Assembly: GCA_052143655.1 (NCBI GenBank)
Contig: JBKQSL010000047.1
Location: 1 to 28,275 of the forward strand
Source: CAVSUR01 sp052143655
Lineage (GTDB): Bacteria; Actinomycetota; Actinomycetes; Streptosporangiales; Streptosporangiaceae
Length of the DNA: 28,275 bases
Direction of reading: 5' to 3'
Shown: positions 14,957 to 21,892 of the stretch, piece by piece
Layout of the letters: each line of letters begins with the position of its first letter
Position numbering within the stretch: position 1 is the first letter of the stretch
Notes under the pieces: generated by a model
The model's input: only the letters and a program-made list of their open reading frames with translations
Told to the model about the DNA's origin: nothing
Database searches by the model: none
Program-made: the position numbers and the translations under genes

Positions 14957-16060
14957 ATGTGGGCGATGATCGTCAAGGAGTTCCGCCAGATGCGCCGGGA
15001 CCGCCGCACCCTCGCGATGATGATCGTGATGCCGGTCCTGCTGCTGATCGTCTTCGGCTACGCCGCCAGCTTCGACGTGTCAACGATCTCGGTCGCCGTG
15101 GCCGGCCCGCAGGCCGGGGTGGCCAGCCGGTTCCTGCCGCACTCGTTCGACGTGGTGGCCTCGCGGCCGGATGAGGGCCGGGCCTGGGCGCAGGACCAGC
15201 TGCGCGACGGCCGTGCCGAGGCGGCGGTGGTCACCGGCGGTACGCGCCCGCTGGTGCTCATCGACGGCAGCCAGCTGTTCGCCGCCCGGGCCGCGCTCAC
15301 CGACCTGGAGGCGCTGGCCGGGCGGAATGCGGCCGGGCCGGCCGCGATCCGGCCGCAGGTCAGCATCCTGTATAACCCCGATCTCAAGACCTCGTACATC
15401 ATGATTCCGGGCCTGGCCGGGGTCGTGCTCGTGTTCATCGGCACGATCATCACTAGCCTGGGCGTCGTCCGCGAGCGCCAGTCCGGGACGCTGGAGCAGC
15501 TGGCCGTGATGCCGCTGCGGCCCCGGGACGTATACCTGGGCAAGATCGGCCCGTACTTCGCGGTAGCCACGCTCGACCTGGCGATCGTGCTGGTCGTCGG
15601 GATCGCCGTCTTCGGGGTGCCGTTCCGCGGCTCGCCGCTGGTGTTCGCGCTGGGAGCCCTGGAGTTCCTGTTCGTCACGCTCGGCCTCGGCGTGCTGATC
15701 TCCAGCGTGTCGCAGAACCAGGGGCAGGCGATCCAGCTGGCGATGATGGCGGTCATGCTGCCGCAGGTGCTGCTGTCCGGCCTGATCTTCCCGCTGTCCT
15801 CGATCGCCGCCGGGGTGCGGTGGATCTCCTACCTGCTGCCACTCACCTACTTCAACGAGATATCCCGCGGCGTGATGCTGCGCGCGGAGCCGATAGGCCC
15901 GCTCTGGCAGCCGTTCGTCTACCTCGCGCTGCTCGGCGTGATCGTGATGACGCTGGCGACGCTCCGGTTCCGCGCCTATCTCGCGCCGGCCAGGGCCGGG
16001 CGCTCGCGGCCCGCCGCGACGCCGCAGGCCACGGCCGTGGCCGCCGGAGCCGGGTCATGA
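14957..16060 (+). CDS. ABC-2 type drug-exporter permease
   Basis: A 367-residue ABC-2 membrane protein. The N-terminus MWAMIVKEFRQMRRDRRTLAM is a cytoplasmic elbow helix, followed by a first transmembrane helix (about 22-42), a large extracytoplasmic domain (about 45-165) and a block of five helices at about 165-350. VRERQSGTLEQLAVMPLRPRDV is the conserved intracellular coupling segment of YbhS/YbhR- and YhhJ-like permeases. The ATG at 14957 is preferred because GAGGGAG (14944-14950) is well spaced; the ATG at 14942 lacks a ribosome site. The gene overlaps the ATPase gene by ATGA. It should form the membrane channel, presumably as a homodimer since only one permease is present, of a multidrug or lipid-like exporter. 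Confidence 0.9.
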   Translation: MWAMIVKEFRQMRRDRRTLAMMIVMPVLLLIVFGYAASFDVSTISVAVAGPQAGVASRFLPHSFDVVASRPDEGRAWAQDQLRDGRAEAAVVTGGTRPLVLIDGSQLFAARAALTDLEALAGRNAAGPAAIRPQVSILYNPDLKTSYIMIPGLAGVVLVFIGTIITSLGVVRERQSGTLEQLAVMPLRPRDVYLGKIGPYFAVATLDLAIVLVVGIAVFGVPFRGSPLVFALGALEFLFVTLGLGVLISSVSQNQGQAIQLAMMAVMLPQVLLSGLIFPLSSIAAGVRWISYLLPLTYFNEISRGVMLRAEPIGPLWQPFVYLALLGVIVMTLATLRFRAYLAPARAGRSRPAATPQATAVAAGAGS

Positions 16061-18156
16061 CCGGCCCGGTGCCCGCTCCGCCCGTGCCCGGCCCGCCCGT
16101 GCCCGGCCCGCCCGTGCAGCCGCTAGCCTCGCAGGCCTCGGTTCCGCCCGCGGCCGGCTGGCCGGCCGCGGGCTCGGCCGGCCAGAAGATTGCCTGGGGA
16201 GCGCGGGATATCTCCGTCCAGCTGCACCGGGTCCTGGCCCTGGACCGGGTCAGCCTGGCCGTCCCGTCCGGCCAGCTGACGGCGGTCGTCGGCGGTGACG
16301 GCGCGGGCAAGACCACGCTGCTGCGCTGCCTGGCCGGGGTGCTGACGCCGGGGACCGGGGACGTGCGGCTGCCCGCCGCCGCCCGGATCGGCTACCTGTC
16401 GGCCAGCTCGGGAATCTACCCGGACCTGACGGTGGCGCAGAACCTGGAGTTCCGGGCGACCGCTTACGGCCTGCCGGCCGCGGTCGGCCGTGAGCGGGTG
16501 GCGGAGCTCACCCGCCGGGCCGGGCTGGCGGATGCGTCGGGCCGGCTGGCCGGGCAGCTGTCCGGCGGGATGCGCCAGAAGCTCGGGGTGATCGCGGCCA
16601 TGCTGCACCAGCCCGACCTGCTTGTCCTGGACGAGCCCAGCACCGGCGTCGACCCGGTGAGCCGGTCGGGCCTGTGGTGGCTGATCACCCGGGCGGCCGT
16701 GGACGGAGCCGCGGTGGTGTTCGCCACGACCTACCTGGACGAGGCCGAGCGGGCGGCCGACGTCCTGGTCCTCGACCGCGGCCAGCCGCTCGCGGCCGGG
16801 ACGGCGGCGCAGATCGTCGCCGCGATGCCCGGCACCCTGCGGTCCTGGCCGGACGGCACGCCGCAGCTGCGGCCGGAGGAACGGGCCTGGCGGCGCGGCG
16901 GCCGCTGGCGCGTGTGGACGCCCGCGCAGCCTGGTGCGTCCGCGCAGCCTGGTGCGTCCGCGCAGCCTGGTGCGTCCGCGCAGCCTGGTGCGTCCGCGCA
17001 GCCTGGTGCGGATGCCCGGCCCGGCACCCTGCTCCGGCCGGACCTGCAGGACGCGGTGACGGTGGCGGCGCTGGAGCGCGAGGCAAGCGGTCCCGCCGAT
17101 CCCAGGACGGCAGGCGGCCCGGTGGCTGGGACCGGCGACGAGACGGTTAATGGCCACGAAACCGGTAACGGACACGGGGCCGCCGGATCCGCAGCGCCGG
17201 CGGCGATGGCTGGTGGCGGCAGGCCGTCTGTGGCGCCGCTGTCTGACCAGCCGGCCGGGGCCGCGTCTCTGGCCCGGTGCTCGGCGGTAACCCGCCGGTT
17301 TGGCGAGTTCACCGCGGTGCGCGAGGTGACCATGGAGATCGGCCCCGGCGAGATCGTGGGCCTGCTCGGCGCCAATGGCGCGGGCAAGACCACCCTGATC
17401 CGGATGCTGCTCGGCCTGCTCGGCACCACGGCGGGCGAAGTGACGCTGTTCGGCGAGCCGCCGTCGCGAGCTACCCGGCGGCGGATCGGCTACCTGCCCC
17501 AGGGCCTGGGCCTGTACGACGACCTGACCGCCGCGGAGAACCTGCAGTTCTCGGCCGCGGTGTTCGGCGCCGCCAGGCCGGACCTGGCCGAGCCGGAACT
17601 AGCGGCGCAGGAGCGCGCGGTCCGCGAGCTCGCCGGGGCCCGGCTGGTCGGCGGGCTGCCGCTCGGCCTGCAGCGGCGGGTGGCCTTCGCCCAGGCGCTG
17701 GCCCACGAGCCCGAGTTGCTGATCCTGGACGAGCCGACGTCCGGGGTGGATCCGCTGGCCCGGGCCCGGCTGTGGGACACCATCAGGGCCGCATCCGAAG
17801 CGGGTGCCGGCGTGCTGGTGACTACCCATTACATGGAAGAAGCCGGGGAGTGCGGCCGCCTCGTCGTGATGGCCGACGGCCGTGTCGTCGCCGCCGGCAC
17901 CGCCGCCCAGATCGTCGGCGGCGCGCAGGTCACCGTGGTGGAGTCCGCCTCCTGGGCGGCGGCCTTCGCCCGGCTCGAAGAGGCAGGCATGCCGGTGGCA
18001 CTGGCCGGCCAGTCGCTGCGGGTGCCCGGCGCGGACCCGCGGGCCGTGGCTGCCGCCCTCCGCGCTGACGCGGGCCAGTTCCGCATCTCGCAGGCCCCGG
18101 CAACGCTGGAAGAACGGTTCTTCCAGCTGACGGCGGCCGGGACGGGCCGCTCATGA
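16057..18156 (+). CDS. ABC exporter ATPase with two nucleotide-binding domains (YbhF-like)
   Basis: A 699-residue tandem ATPase. Domain 1: Walker A GGDGAGKTT (residues 79-87), signature LSGGMRQK (168-175), Walker B LLVLDEPSTGVDP. Domain 2: Walker A GANGAGKTT (438-446), LPLGLQRR (534-541) in place of the signature, and Walker B LLILDEPTSGVDP. The LPLGxxQR form in the second half is also seen in YbhF, so it is a family trait. The N-terminus is Pro-rich (PGPPVPGPPV repeats). The roughly 130-residue linker contains five copies of AQPGAS/AQPGAD from an 18-bp minisatellite. It overlaps the permease and the TetR gene by four bases on each side (ATGA), so all three are one translationally coupled unit. 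It powers export of an unknown, probably toxic, compound. Confidence 0.92.
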   Translation: MTGPVPAPPVPGPPVPGPPVQPLASQASVPPAAGWPAAGSAGQKIAWGARDISVQLHRVLALDRVSLAVPSGQLTAVVGGDGAGKTTLLRCLAGVLTPGTGDVRLPAAARIGYLSASSGIYPDLTVAQNLEFRATAYGLPAAVGRERVAELTRRAGLADASGRLAGQLSGGMRQKLGVIAAMLHQPDLLVLDEPSTGVDPVSRSGLWWLITRAAVDGAAVVFATTYLDEAERAADVLVLDRGQPLAAGTAAQIVAAMPGTLRSWPDGTPQLRPEERAWRRGGRWRVWTPAQPGASAQPGASAQPGASAQPGASAQPGADARPGTLLRPDLQDAVTVAALEREASGPADPRTAGGPVAGTGDETVNGHETGNGHGAAGSAAPAAMAGGGRPSVAPLSDQPAGAASLARCSAVTRRFGEFTAVREVTMEIGPGEIVGLLGANGAGKTTLIRMLLGLLGTTAGEVTLFGEPPSRATRRRIGYLPQGLGLYDDLTAAENLQFSAAVFGAARPDLAEPELAAQERAVRELAGARLVGGLPLGLQRRVAFAQALAHEPELLILDEPTSGVDPLARARLWDTIRAASEAGAGVLVTTHYMEEAGECGRLVVMADGRVVAAGTAAQIVGGAQVTVVESASWAAAFARLEEAGMPVALAGQSLRVPGADPRAVAAALRADAGQFRISQAPATLEERFFQLTAAGTGRS
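16924..17013 (+). repeat. 18-bp in-frame minisatellite, five copies
   Basis: Four exact copies of GCGCAGCCTGGTGCGTCC plus a fifth that diverges in its last three bases. Each copy encodes AQPGAS. The array lies in the linker between the two ATPase domains, so copy-number change keeps the frame and only alters linker length. Confidence 0.95.
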
Positions 18157-18944
18157 CCCAGGCCGGGCGGCGGCCCGCGGCCCGCGCCGGGCGGCGGCCC
18201 CCGGCCCGCACCGGGCGGCGGGCCGGGGACAGCGGAACCCGCGAGGCCATCCTGGCCGCGGCCCGGCAGCGGTTCGCCGACTATGGCTACGACGGGGCGA
18301 CAATTCGCGGGATCGCCGGCGACGCCGGCGTCGACCCCGCGCTCGTGCACCATTTCTACGGCACCAAGGAACGCCTGTTCGCCGCCGCCATGCAGCTGCC
18401 CATCGTGCCCGGCGAGGTGCTGACCGCGGCGCTGACCGCCGATCGCGATCCGAGCGTCAGCCTGGGCGATCACCTGGCCAGGACGGCGCTGACGACCTGG
18501 GATACCGCGCAGCTGCGGGCCACCTTCCTCGGGCTGCTGCGCTCGGCGGTCACCAGCGAGCGGGCGGCCGCGATGCTGCGCGAGTTCGTTACCGCGACGA
18601 TCATGGGCCCGGTGGCCCGGGCCGCGCGCGCCGCCCAGGCCGGCGGCGAGACGGCGGGAAGCGCAGCCGACACGGCACGAAGCGCAGCCGACACGGCACG
18701 AAGCGCAGCCGACCTGGAGTACCGGGCCGCGATGGTGGCCAGCCAGATGCTCGGCGTGGCGATGACCCGGTACGTCCTCGCGCTCGGCCCGGTGGCCACG
18801 GCCAGCGTGCAGCAGCTCGCGGCGACGCTCGGCCCGACTCTGGACCGGTACCTGACCGGCGACATCCGCCCTGGCACCCAGCCGCCGGACGGACCGCCGC
18901 CGGACGGCTCGACACCGGACGACGCGACCCGGTGGAAGCGGTGA
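18153..18944 (+). CDS. TetR-family regulator of the ABC exporter operon
   Basis: A 263-residue regulator starting in the ATGA overlap with the ATPase gene. The first about 28 residues are an Arg/Pro/Ala-rich extension built from repeats (RAGRRP-like). The helix-turn-helix domain follows: TREAILAAARQRFADYGYDG, then ATIRGIAGDAGVDPALVHHFYGTKERLF, a form common in actinobacterial regulators of ABC-2 exporters. The ligand domain contains an insert from a 21-bp repeat (SAADTAR units). The C-terminal tail is Pro/Asp-rich. It probably binds the AGAATTCAAC/TCAAC-GTTGA site before the permease gene and is released by the exported compound. The stop overlaps a GTG that opens an enoyl-CoA hydratase remnant. 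Confidence 0.9.
   Translation: MTQAGRRPAARAGRRPPARTGRRAGDSGTREAILAAARQRFADYGYDGATIRGIAGDAGVDPALVHHFYGTKERLFAAAMQLPIVPGEVLTAALTADRDPSVSLGDHLARTALTTWDTAQLRATFLGLLRSAVTSERAAAMLREFVTATIMGPVARAARAAQAGGETAGSAADTARSAADTARSAADLEYRAAMVASQMLGVAMTRYVLALGPVATASVQQLAATLGPTLDRYLTGDIRPGTQPPDGPPPDGSTPDDATRWKR
18661..18713 (+). repeat. 21-bp in-frame tandem repeat, about 2.5 copies
   Basis: Unit GCGCAGCCGACACGGCACGAA, complete at 18661-18681 and 18682-18702, with a partial third copy. It encodes SAADTAR-type repeats in the TetR ligand domain, a likely helical insertion or loop. Confidence 0.9.
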
Positions 18945-19048
18945 GCCAGCCGACGCCGTTGTTCGACGAGCTGATGTGCAGCGAGGACACATTCAAGGGC
19001 ATAACCGCGTTCGCGGCCGAGCGCGCGCCGCAGTGGCAGAACCGGTGA
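18941..19048 (+). pseudogene. C-terminal remnant of an enoyl-CoA hydratase/isomerase gene
   Basis: A 35-codon open stretch starting at a GTG that overlaps the TetR stop (GTGA). It reads PLFDELMCSEDTFKGITAFA, followed by AERAPQWQNR and stop. This is the standard end of crotonase-family proteins (LFxxLMxSEDxxEGIxAFxEKRxPxWxGR). All catalytic parts are missing, so no enzyme can be made. Either a crotonase gene was deleted down to its last codons when the exporter operon was placed here, or this is a tiny relic. The likeness is by eye from family knowledge. Confidence 0.7.
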
Positions 19049-19610
19049 CTGGCCGGCTAGCCCGCCAGGCCGACCGGGTCCGGGTGCTGCTGCGCCACCA
19101 CGAGCACCGCTTGCGCCGAGGTGCTCGCCGTGCTGCCCGCAGACAGGGCTAGCCGCAGGCGGACAGTAGCGCCGGGCGCGAGCCGGGATTTGTCGTCCCG
19201 GTCACGCCCGGCGCTGTTACCGCAGAATCCAGCCTCAGGCAGCGGGCCGTTGACGGCGGTGAACATCTCGGTGTCCTTGGCGACACCGCCGGTCAGAGTG
19301 TTCTGCAGATGAGCGGCCGGTTACTTGTTCCCGGCACGCCGGACTGCGGTCCTCGCGATGTGCGCTCAGACCTGGCAAGACGCGGTCACCGCGTGGCTGC
19401 ACCGTCGGCCCGCAATCCCCAGCCGCCGCGGGACTGACGGCAATCCTCGACCGCCGCCCCGAAGAGCCGCCAGTGCGCCACGCCAGACCTGACAGGCTGA
19501 TCACCATCTCCATCGGGCGCTGGGGCGGATACGACTTCCTTCGGACATTCCTGCGGGGGATGATCGGGCAGTGGCGCCAACCATGCTGGTGGCGACTGGA
19601 AGGAACTGTC
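19049..19610. other. Spacer before panB with no convincing gene
   Basis: A 562-bp stretch. On the minus strand a 69-codon frame (ATG at 19266, stop at 19057) reads EAGFCGNSAGRDRDDKSRLA and ends GLAG; it has moderately protein-like composition but no ribosome site or recognised domain and may be a gene fragment. The remainder (19317-19590) shows no coding pattern on either strand; the last 20 bases contain the panB ribosome site GGAAGGA. Confidence 0.4.
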
Positions 19611-20438
19611 ATGACTGACGTAATGGCCTGGCCCGCCGCGCGGCGGATCACCGTCCGGGATCTTCAGGCTGCTACCGACCGGCATGAACGCTGGTCCATG
19701 CTGACGAGCTACGACGCGCTGACCGCTGGGGTGTTCGAGCAGGCTGGGGTGCGCGCGCTCCTGGTGGGTGACACGAGCGCCGAGATGGTCTTCGGCCATC
19801 CCAGCACGCTGCCGGTCACCATGGACGAGATGGTCTCGCTGGTCGCCGCTGTGGTCCGGGGCACGCGCACGGCGCTGGTGGTGGCGGATCTTCCATTCGG
19901 GAGTTACCAGGCAGGGCCGCAGGCAGCGCTGGCGAACGCGATCCGGCACCTGAAAGAAGGAGGTGCTCAAGCGGTCAAGCTGGAGGGTGGCCGGCGGGTG
20001 CTCCCGCAAGTCACCGCCCTGGTGGGAGCGGGCATCCCGGTGATGGGCCATCTGGGGCTGACACCCCAGAGCGTGCACGCACTCGGCGGGACGCGCCGGG
20101 TCCAGGGCCGGGGTGATGCCGGAGACGAGTTGCTCGCCGACGCGCTCGCCCTGGAACGGGCCGGGGCCTTCGCTGTCGTGCTGGAATCAGTGCCAGCGAG
20201 CCTCGGGCGGCGGGTCTCCGATGAGATTCGCATACCCACTGTGGGCATCGGCGCCGGGCCAGGCTGCGATGCGCAGATCATGGTCTGGCAGGACATGGCC
20301 GGGCTGACTGCCGGCCGCCTTCCACGGTTCGTCCAGCGTTACGCCGACATGCGCGAAGAACTGCTAGCCGCCGCCAGCAGCTACGCCGCCGACGTGGCCG
20401 CCGGCCACTACCCCGGTCAAGCCCACAGCTACGCGTGA
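19611..20438 (+). CDS. panB: 3-methyl-2-oxobutanoate (ketopantoate) hydroxymethyltransferase
   Basis: A 275-residue TIM-barrel enzyme that transfers a hydroxymethyl group from 5,10-methylene-tetrahydrofolate to 2-oxoisovalerate, the first step of pantothenate (hence CoA) synthesis. Key segments: LLVGDTSAEMVFGHPSTLPVT (D54 metal ligand), VADLPFGSY (D93), VKLEGG (K123, E125), GHLGLTPQSV, LESVP (E192, the catalytic base position) and PTVGIGAGPGCDAQIMVWQDM. These match E. coli PanB residues D45, D84, K112, E114 and E181. ATG at 19611 follows GGAAGGA; upstream in-frame starts lack a ribosome site. VGDTSAEM replaces the more common VGDSLGM, but all ligands remain. No panC or panD is nearby, so it stands alone. 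Function is well supported. Confidence 0.95.
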   Translation: MTDVMAWPAARRITVRDLQAATDRHERWSMLTSYDALTAGVFEQAGVRALLVGDTSAEMVFGHPSTLPVTMDEMVSLVAAVVRGTRTALVVADLPFGSYQAGPQAALANAIRHLKEGGAQAVKLEGGRRVLPQVTALVGAGIPVMGHLGLTPQSVHALGGTRRVQGRGDAGDELLADALALERAGAFAVVLESVPASLGRRVSDEIRIPTVGIGAGPGCDAQIMVWQDMAGLTAGRLPRFVQRYADMREELLAAASSYAADVAAGHYPGQAHSYA

Positions 20439-20555
20439 CCCGCAAGCGCGGTGCGTTGCGCCCACTATCGGCGGCGGCCGGGAGATCCCGCCGGAACGGG
20501 GCAGGGCCGCCCGGTGCGGGCTCGCGCCGGCAGGGACGTCTTCTGAGCTGAGGCA

Positions 20556-20576
20556 GGCGCCCCTGGGCCGGGCGCC
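20556..20576 (+). terminator. Weak stem-loop between panB and the CGNR remnant
   Basis: A seven-base stem, GGCGCCC (20556-20562) and GGGCGCC (20570-20576), with a seven-base loop, about 120 bp after the panB stop and between converging reading frames. It could end either transcript; GC-rich chance pairing is possible. Confidence 0.25.
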
Positions 20577-20616
20577 CTGGGCAGGAGGGCCGGGCGGGAC
20601 GTTCATGCCGGCTGCG

Positions 20617-21140
20617 TCAGTTCGCGGGAGTGCTGGCGAGGCGCCGCCGGCAGGCCGCAGCGCGGGCCTTGCCGCCGCAGGCGTTGCTGGAACACCAGCG
20701 GCGGCGCCCGGGGCGGCTGAGGTCCAGGAACAGCAGTCCGCATTCCGGGCTGGCGCACTCCCACATCCGCCGGACGGCCGGGCTGGTGAACAGGCCGATG
20801 GCGTCGCGCGCCACCGCGCTGAGAGCACTGGCCCCCGGGCTCGGCCCGGCAGCCGTCAGCGACACCGCCCCCGGCTCATGCGCGGGACCGGCGGAGCGGC
20901 CGCCGCCGCCCGGTTGATGATCTCCTCGTCACCATCGGCTGGTGCCCGGCCGCCGATCAGCGCGCTGGTGGCCCGGTAGATCGCTTCGCGAACTATCCGC
21001 GCGTCCTCCAGATCCCCGCTGGTGACCGGGACCGCAACACTGGCCACGCCGGCTTCTGCGTACCAGCGGGCCAGGTCGGCGGGGATACGCAGCCGCTCGA
21101 AGCCGCGGCGCCACCGCTCGCCGACGGTCGCGCAGAACGA
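20617..21140 (-). pseudogene. CGNR zinc-finger transcriptional regulator, frameshifted and 5'-truncated
   Basis: Two reading frames together make a CGNR-family protein. The upstream part (about 21140 to 20870) reads CATVGERWRRGFERLRIPAD, then LARWYAEAG and EDARIVREAIYRATSALIGG, typical of the N-terminal stress-response domain. It runs into a premature stop after PPVPRM. The downstream part continues in another frame from about 20872: GAVSLTAAGPSPGASALS, then MWECASPECGLLFLDLSRPG and RRWCSSNACGG. One base appears lost near 20870-20880. The family-defining CGNR is CGGK here, although the zinc-binding cysteines remain. The true 5' end is missing where the methyltransferase remnant begins. It was probably a regulator of unknown target. 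Confidence 0.75.
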
Positions 21141-21142
21141 GT

Positions 21143-21538
21143 GACTGGCGGGCCGCCATCGCCCGTCACCTGGACCCGCGACCCGGCATGCGGGTACTCG
21201 ACCTGGGCGCCGGCCCGGGGACCTGGGCCACCGCCCTGGCCAGCTGGTGTGGCGTCAGCGTCGCCGCCGTCGAGCCCTCGCCCGCCATGCGGGCCCGGGG
21301 CGGCCTTCCCGGCCCCGATCGGCGGGCACGCCACGGCCATGATCGGCGGCCACGCCAACGCTATCCCCCTCGGTGCAGCAACCATGGACGGCGCCCGGCT
21401 GTCCACCGTCATCCACCACCTGCCCGACCTGCCCGCAGCCGCCCGGGAACTGCGCCGGGTACTCCGGCCCGGCGCCCCTGTGCTCATCCGCTCCGTGTTC
21501 GCCGGCCGTCACCACGGCATCGGGCTGTTCCGCATAAC
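21143..21538 (+). pseudogene. SAM-dependent methyltransferase, truncated and frameshifted
   Basis: The first part reads DWRAAIARHLDPRPGMRVLD, then LGAGPGTWATALAS and VAAVEPSPAMRAR: motif I (the SAM-binding LGAGPG) and the acidic end of strand 2 of a class I methyltransferase. The frame then degenerates near 21295. The second part resumes in another frame with MDGARLSTVIHHLPDLPAAA, then RELRRVLRPGAPVLIRSVF, up to GLFR. The middle containing motif II is shortened, and the C-terminal third is missing. The 5' end abuts the opposite-strand CGNR remnant, so both have lost their starts. No functional enzyme is expected. Confidence 0.7.
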
Positions 21539-21728
21539 CATTCGGCACGGCAATGATGATTACGGCCACAACTTGGCATCACGCGCCGAATGCGGACCGG
21601 GCGTGCTGTCACCGGCCAGGCGTGGTGACGGCTGGTGGCCGGCCGGGTTCCCCTGCCGGTGCTCGCGGTGGCGCTTGTTCCGCGCGGTCCGCTGCTGTTG
21701 CGTGCCGTGTGTGAGCCCCGGGAACGGG

Positions 21729-21876
21729 TCAGCTCGGATAGGCCTCGGGCCGCACGGTGCAGCCGTGACCGGACGGGAGCGTCCAGGTCATGATGCCGGG
21801 CTCCGGCTGAGAAAGCGCCCAGCTGGGGCGGCTGCTTCGCCTGATGATGGCGTCGGCAGAGCGGGGCGAGGTTCAC
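21729..21876 (-). pseudogene. C-terminal remnant of an HNH endonuclease (13E12/DUF222-type) gene
   Basis: Read on the minus strand from 21876: VNLAPLCRRHHQAKQ, the second half of the HNH nuclease motif. After a one-base frameshift near 21830 it continues WALSQPEPGIMTWTLPSGHG, then CTVRPEAYPS and stop (21729-21731). This is the usual ending of the abundant actinobacterial HNH/DUF222 proteins. The remnant starts almost exactly at the serine recombinase start codon; its N-terminal part is absent to the right within the window. Together this suggests that an element inserted in the gene. Between 21540 and 21728 nothing recognisable was seen. Confidence 0.65.
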
Positions 21877-21892
21877 TAAACTACACATATGA
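21866..21892. promoter_or_regulatory. Candidate left attachment junction and leaderless promoter of the recombinase
   Basis: HNH gene likeness stops here and the recombinase begins, so the crossover core may lie in this stretch (GTTCACTAAACTACACATAT). It is also AT-richer than its surroundings: TAAACT (21877-21882) has a -10 look and lies only seven bases before the ATG, and no ribosome site precedes it, which fits a leaderless message. The other attachment half would be beyond the window, so the core cannot be proven. Confidence 0.35.

Noticed and set aside
16924..17013. Regular 18-bp repeats, considered as a CRISPR array
   Set aside because: There are no spacers; units are directly adjacent, in frame, and inside an ABC ATPase gene.
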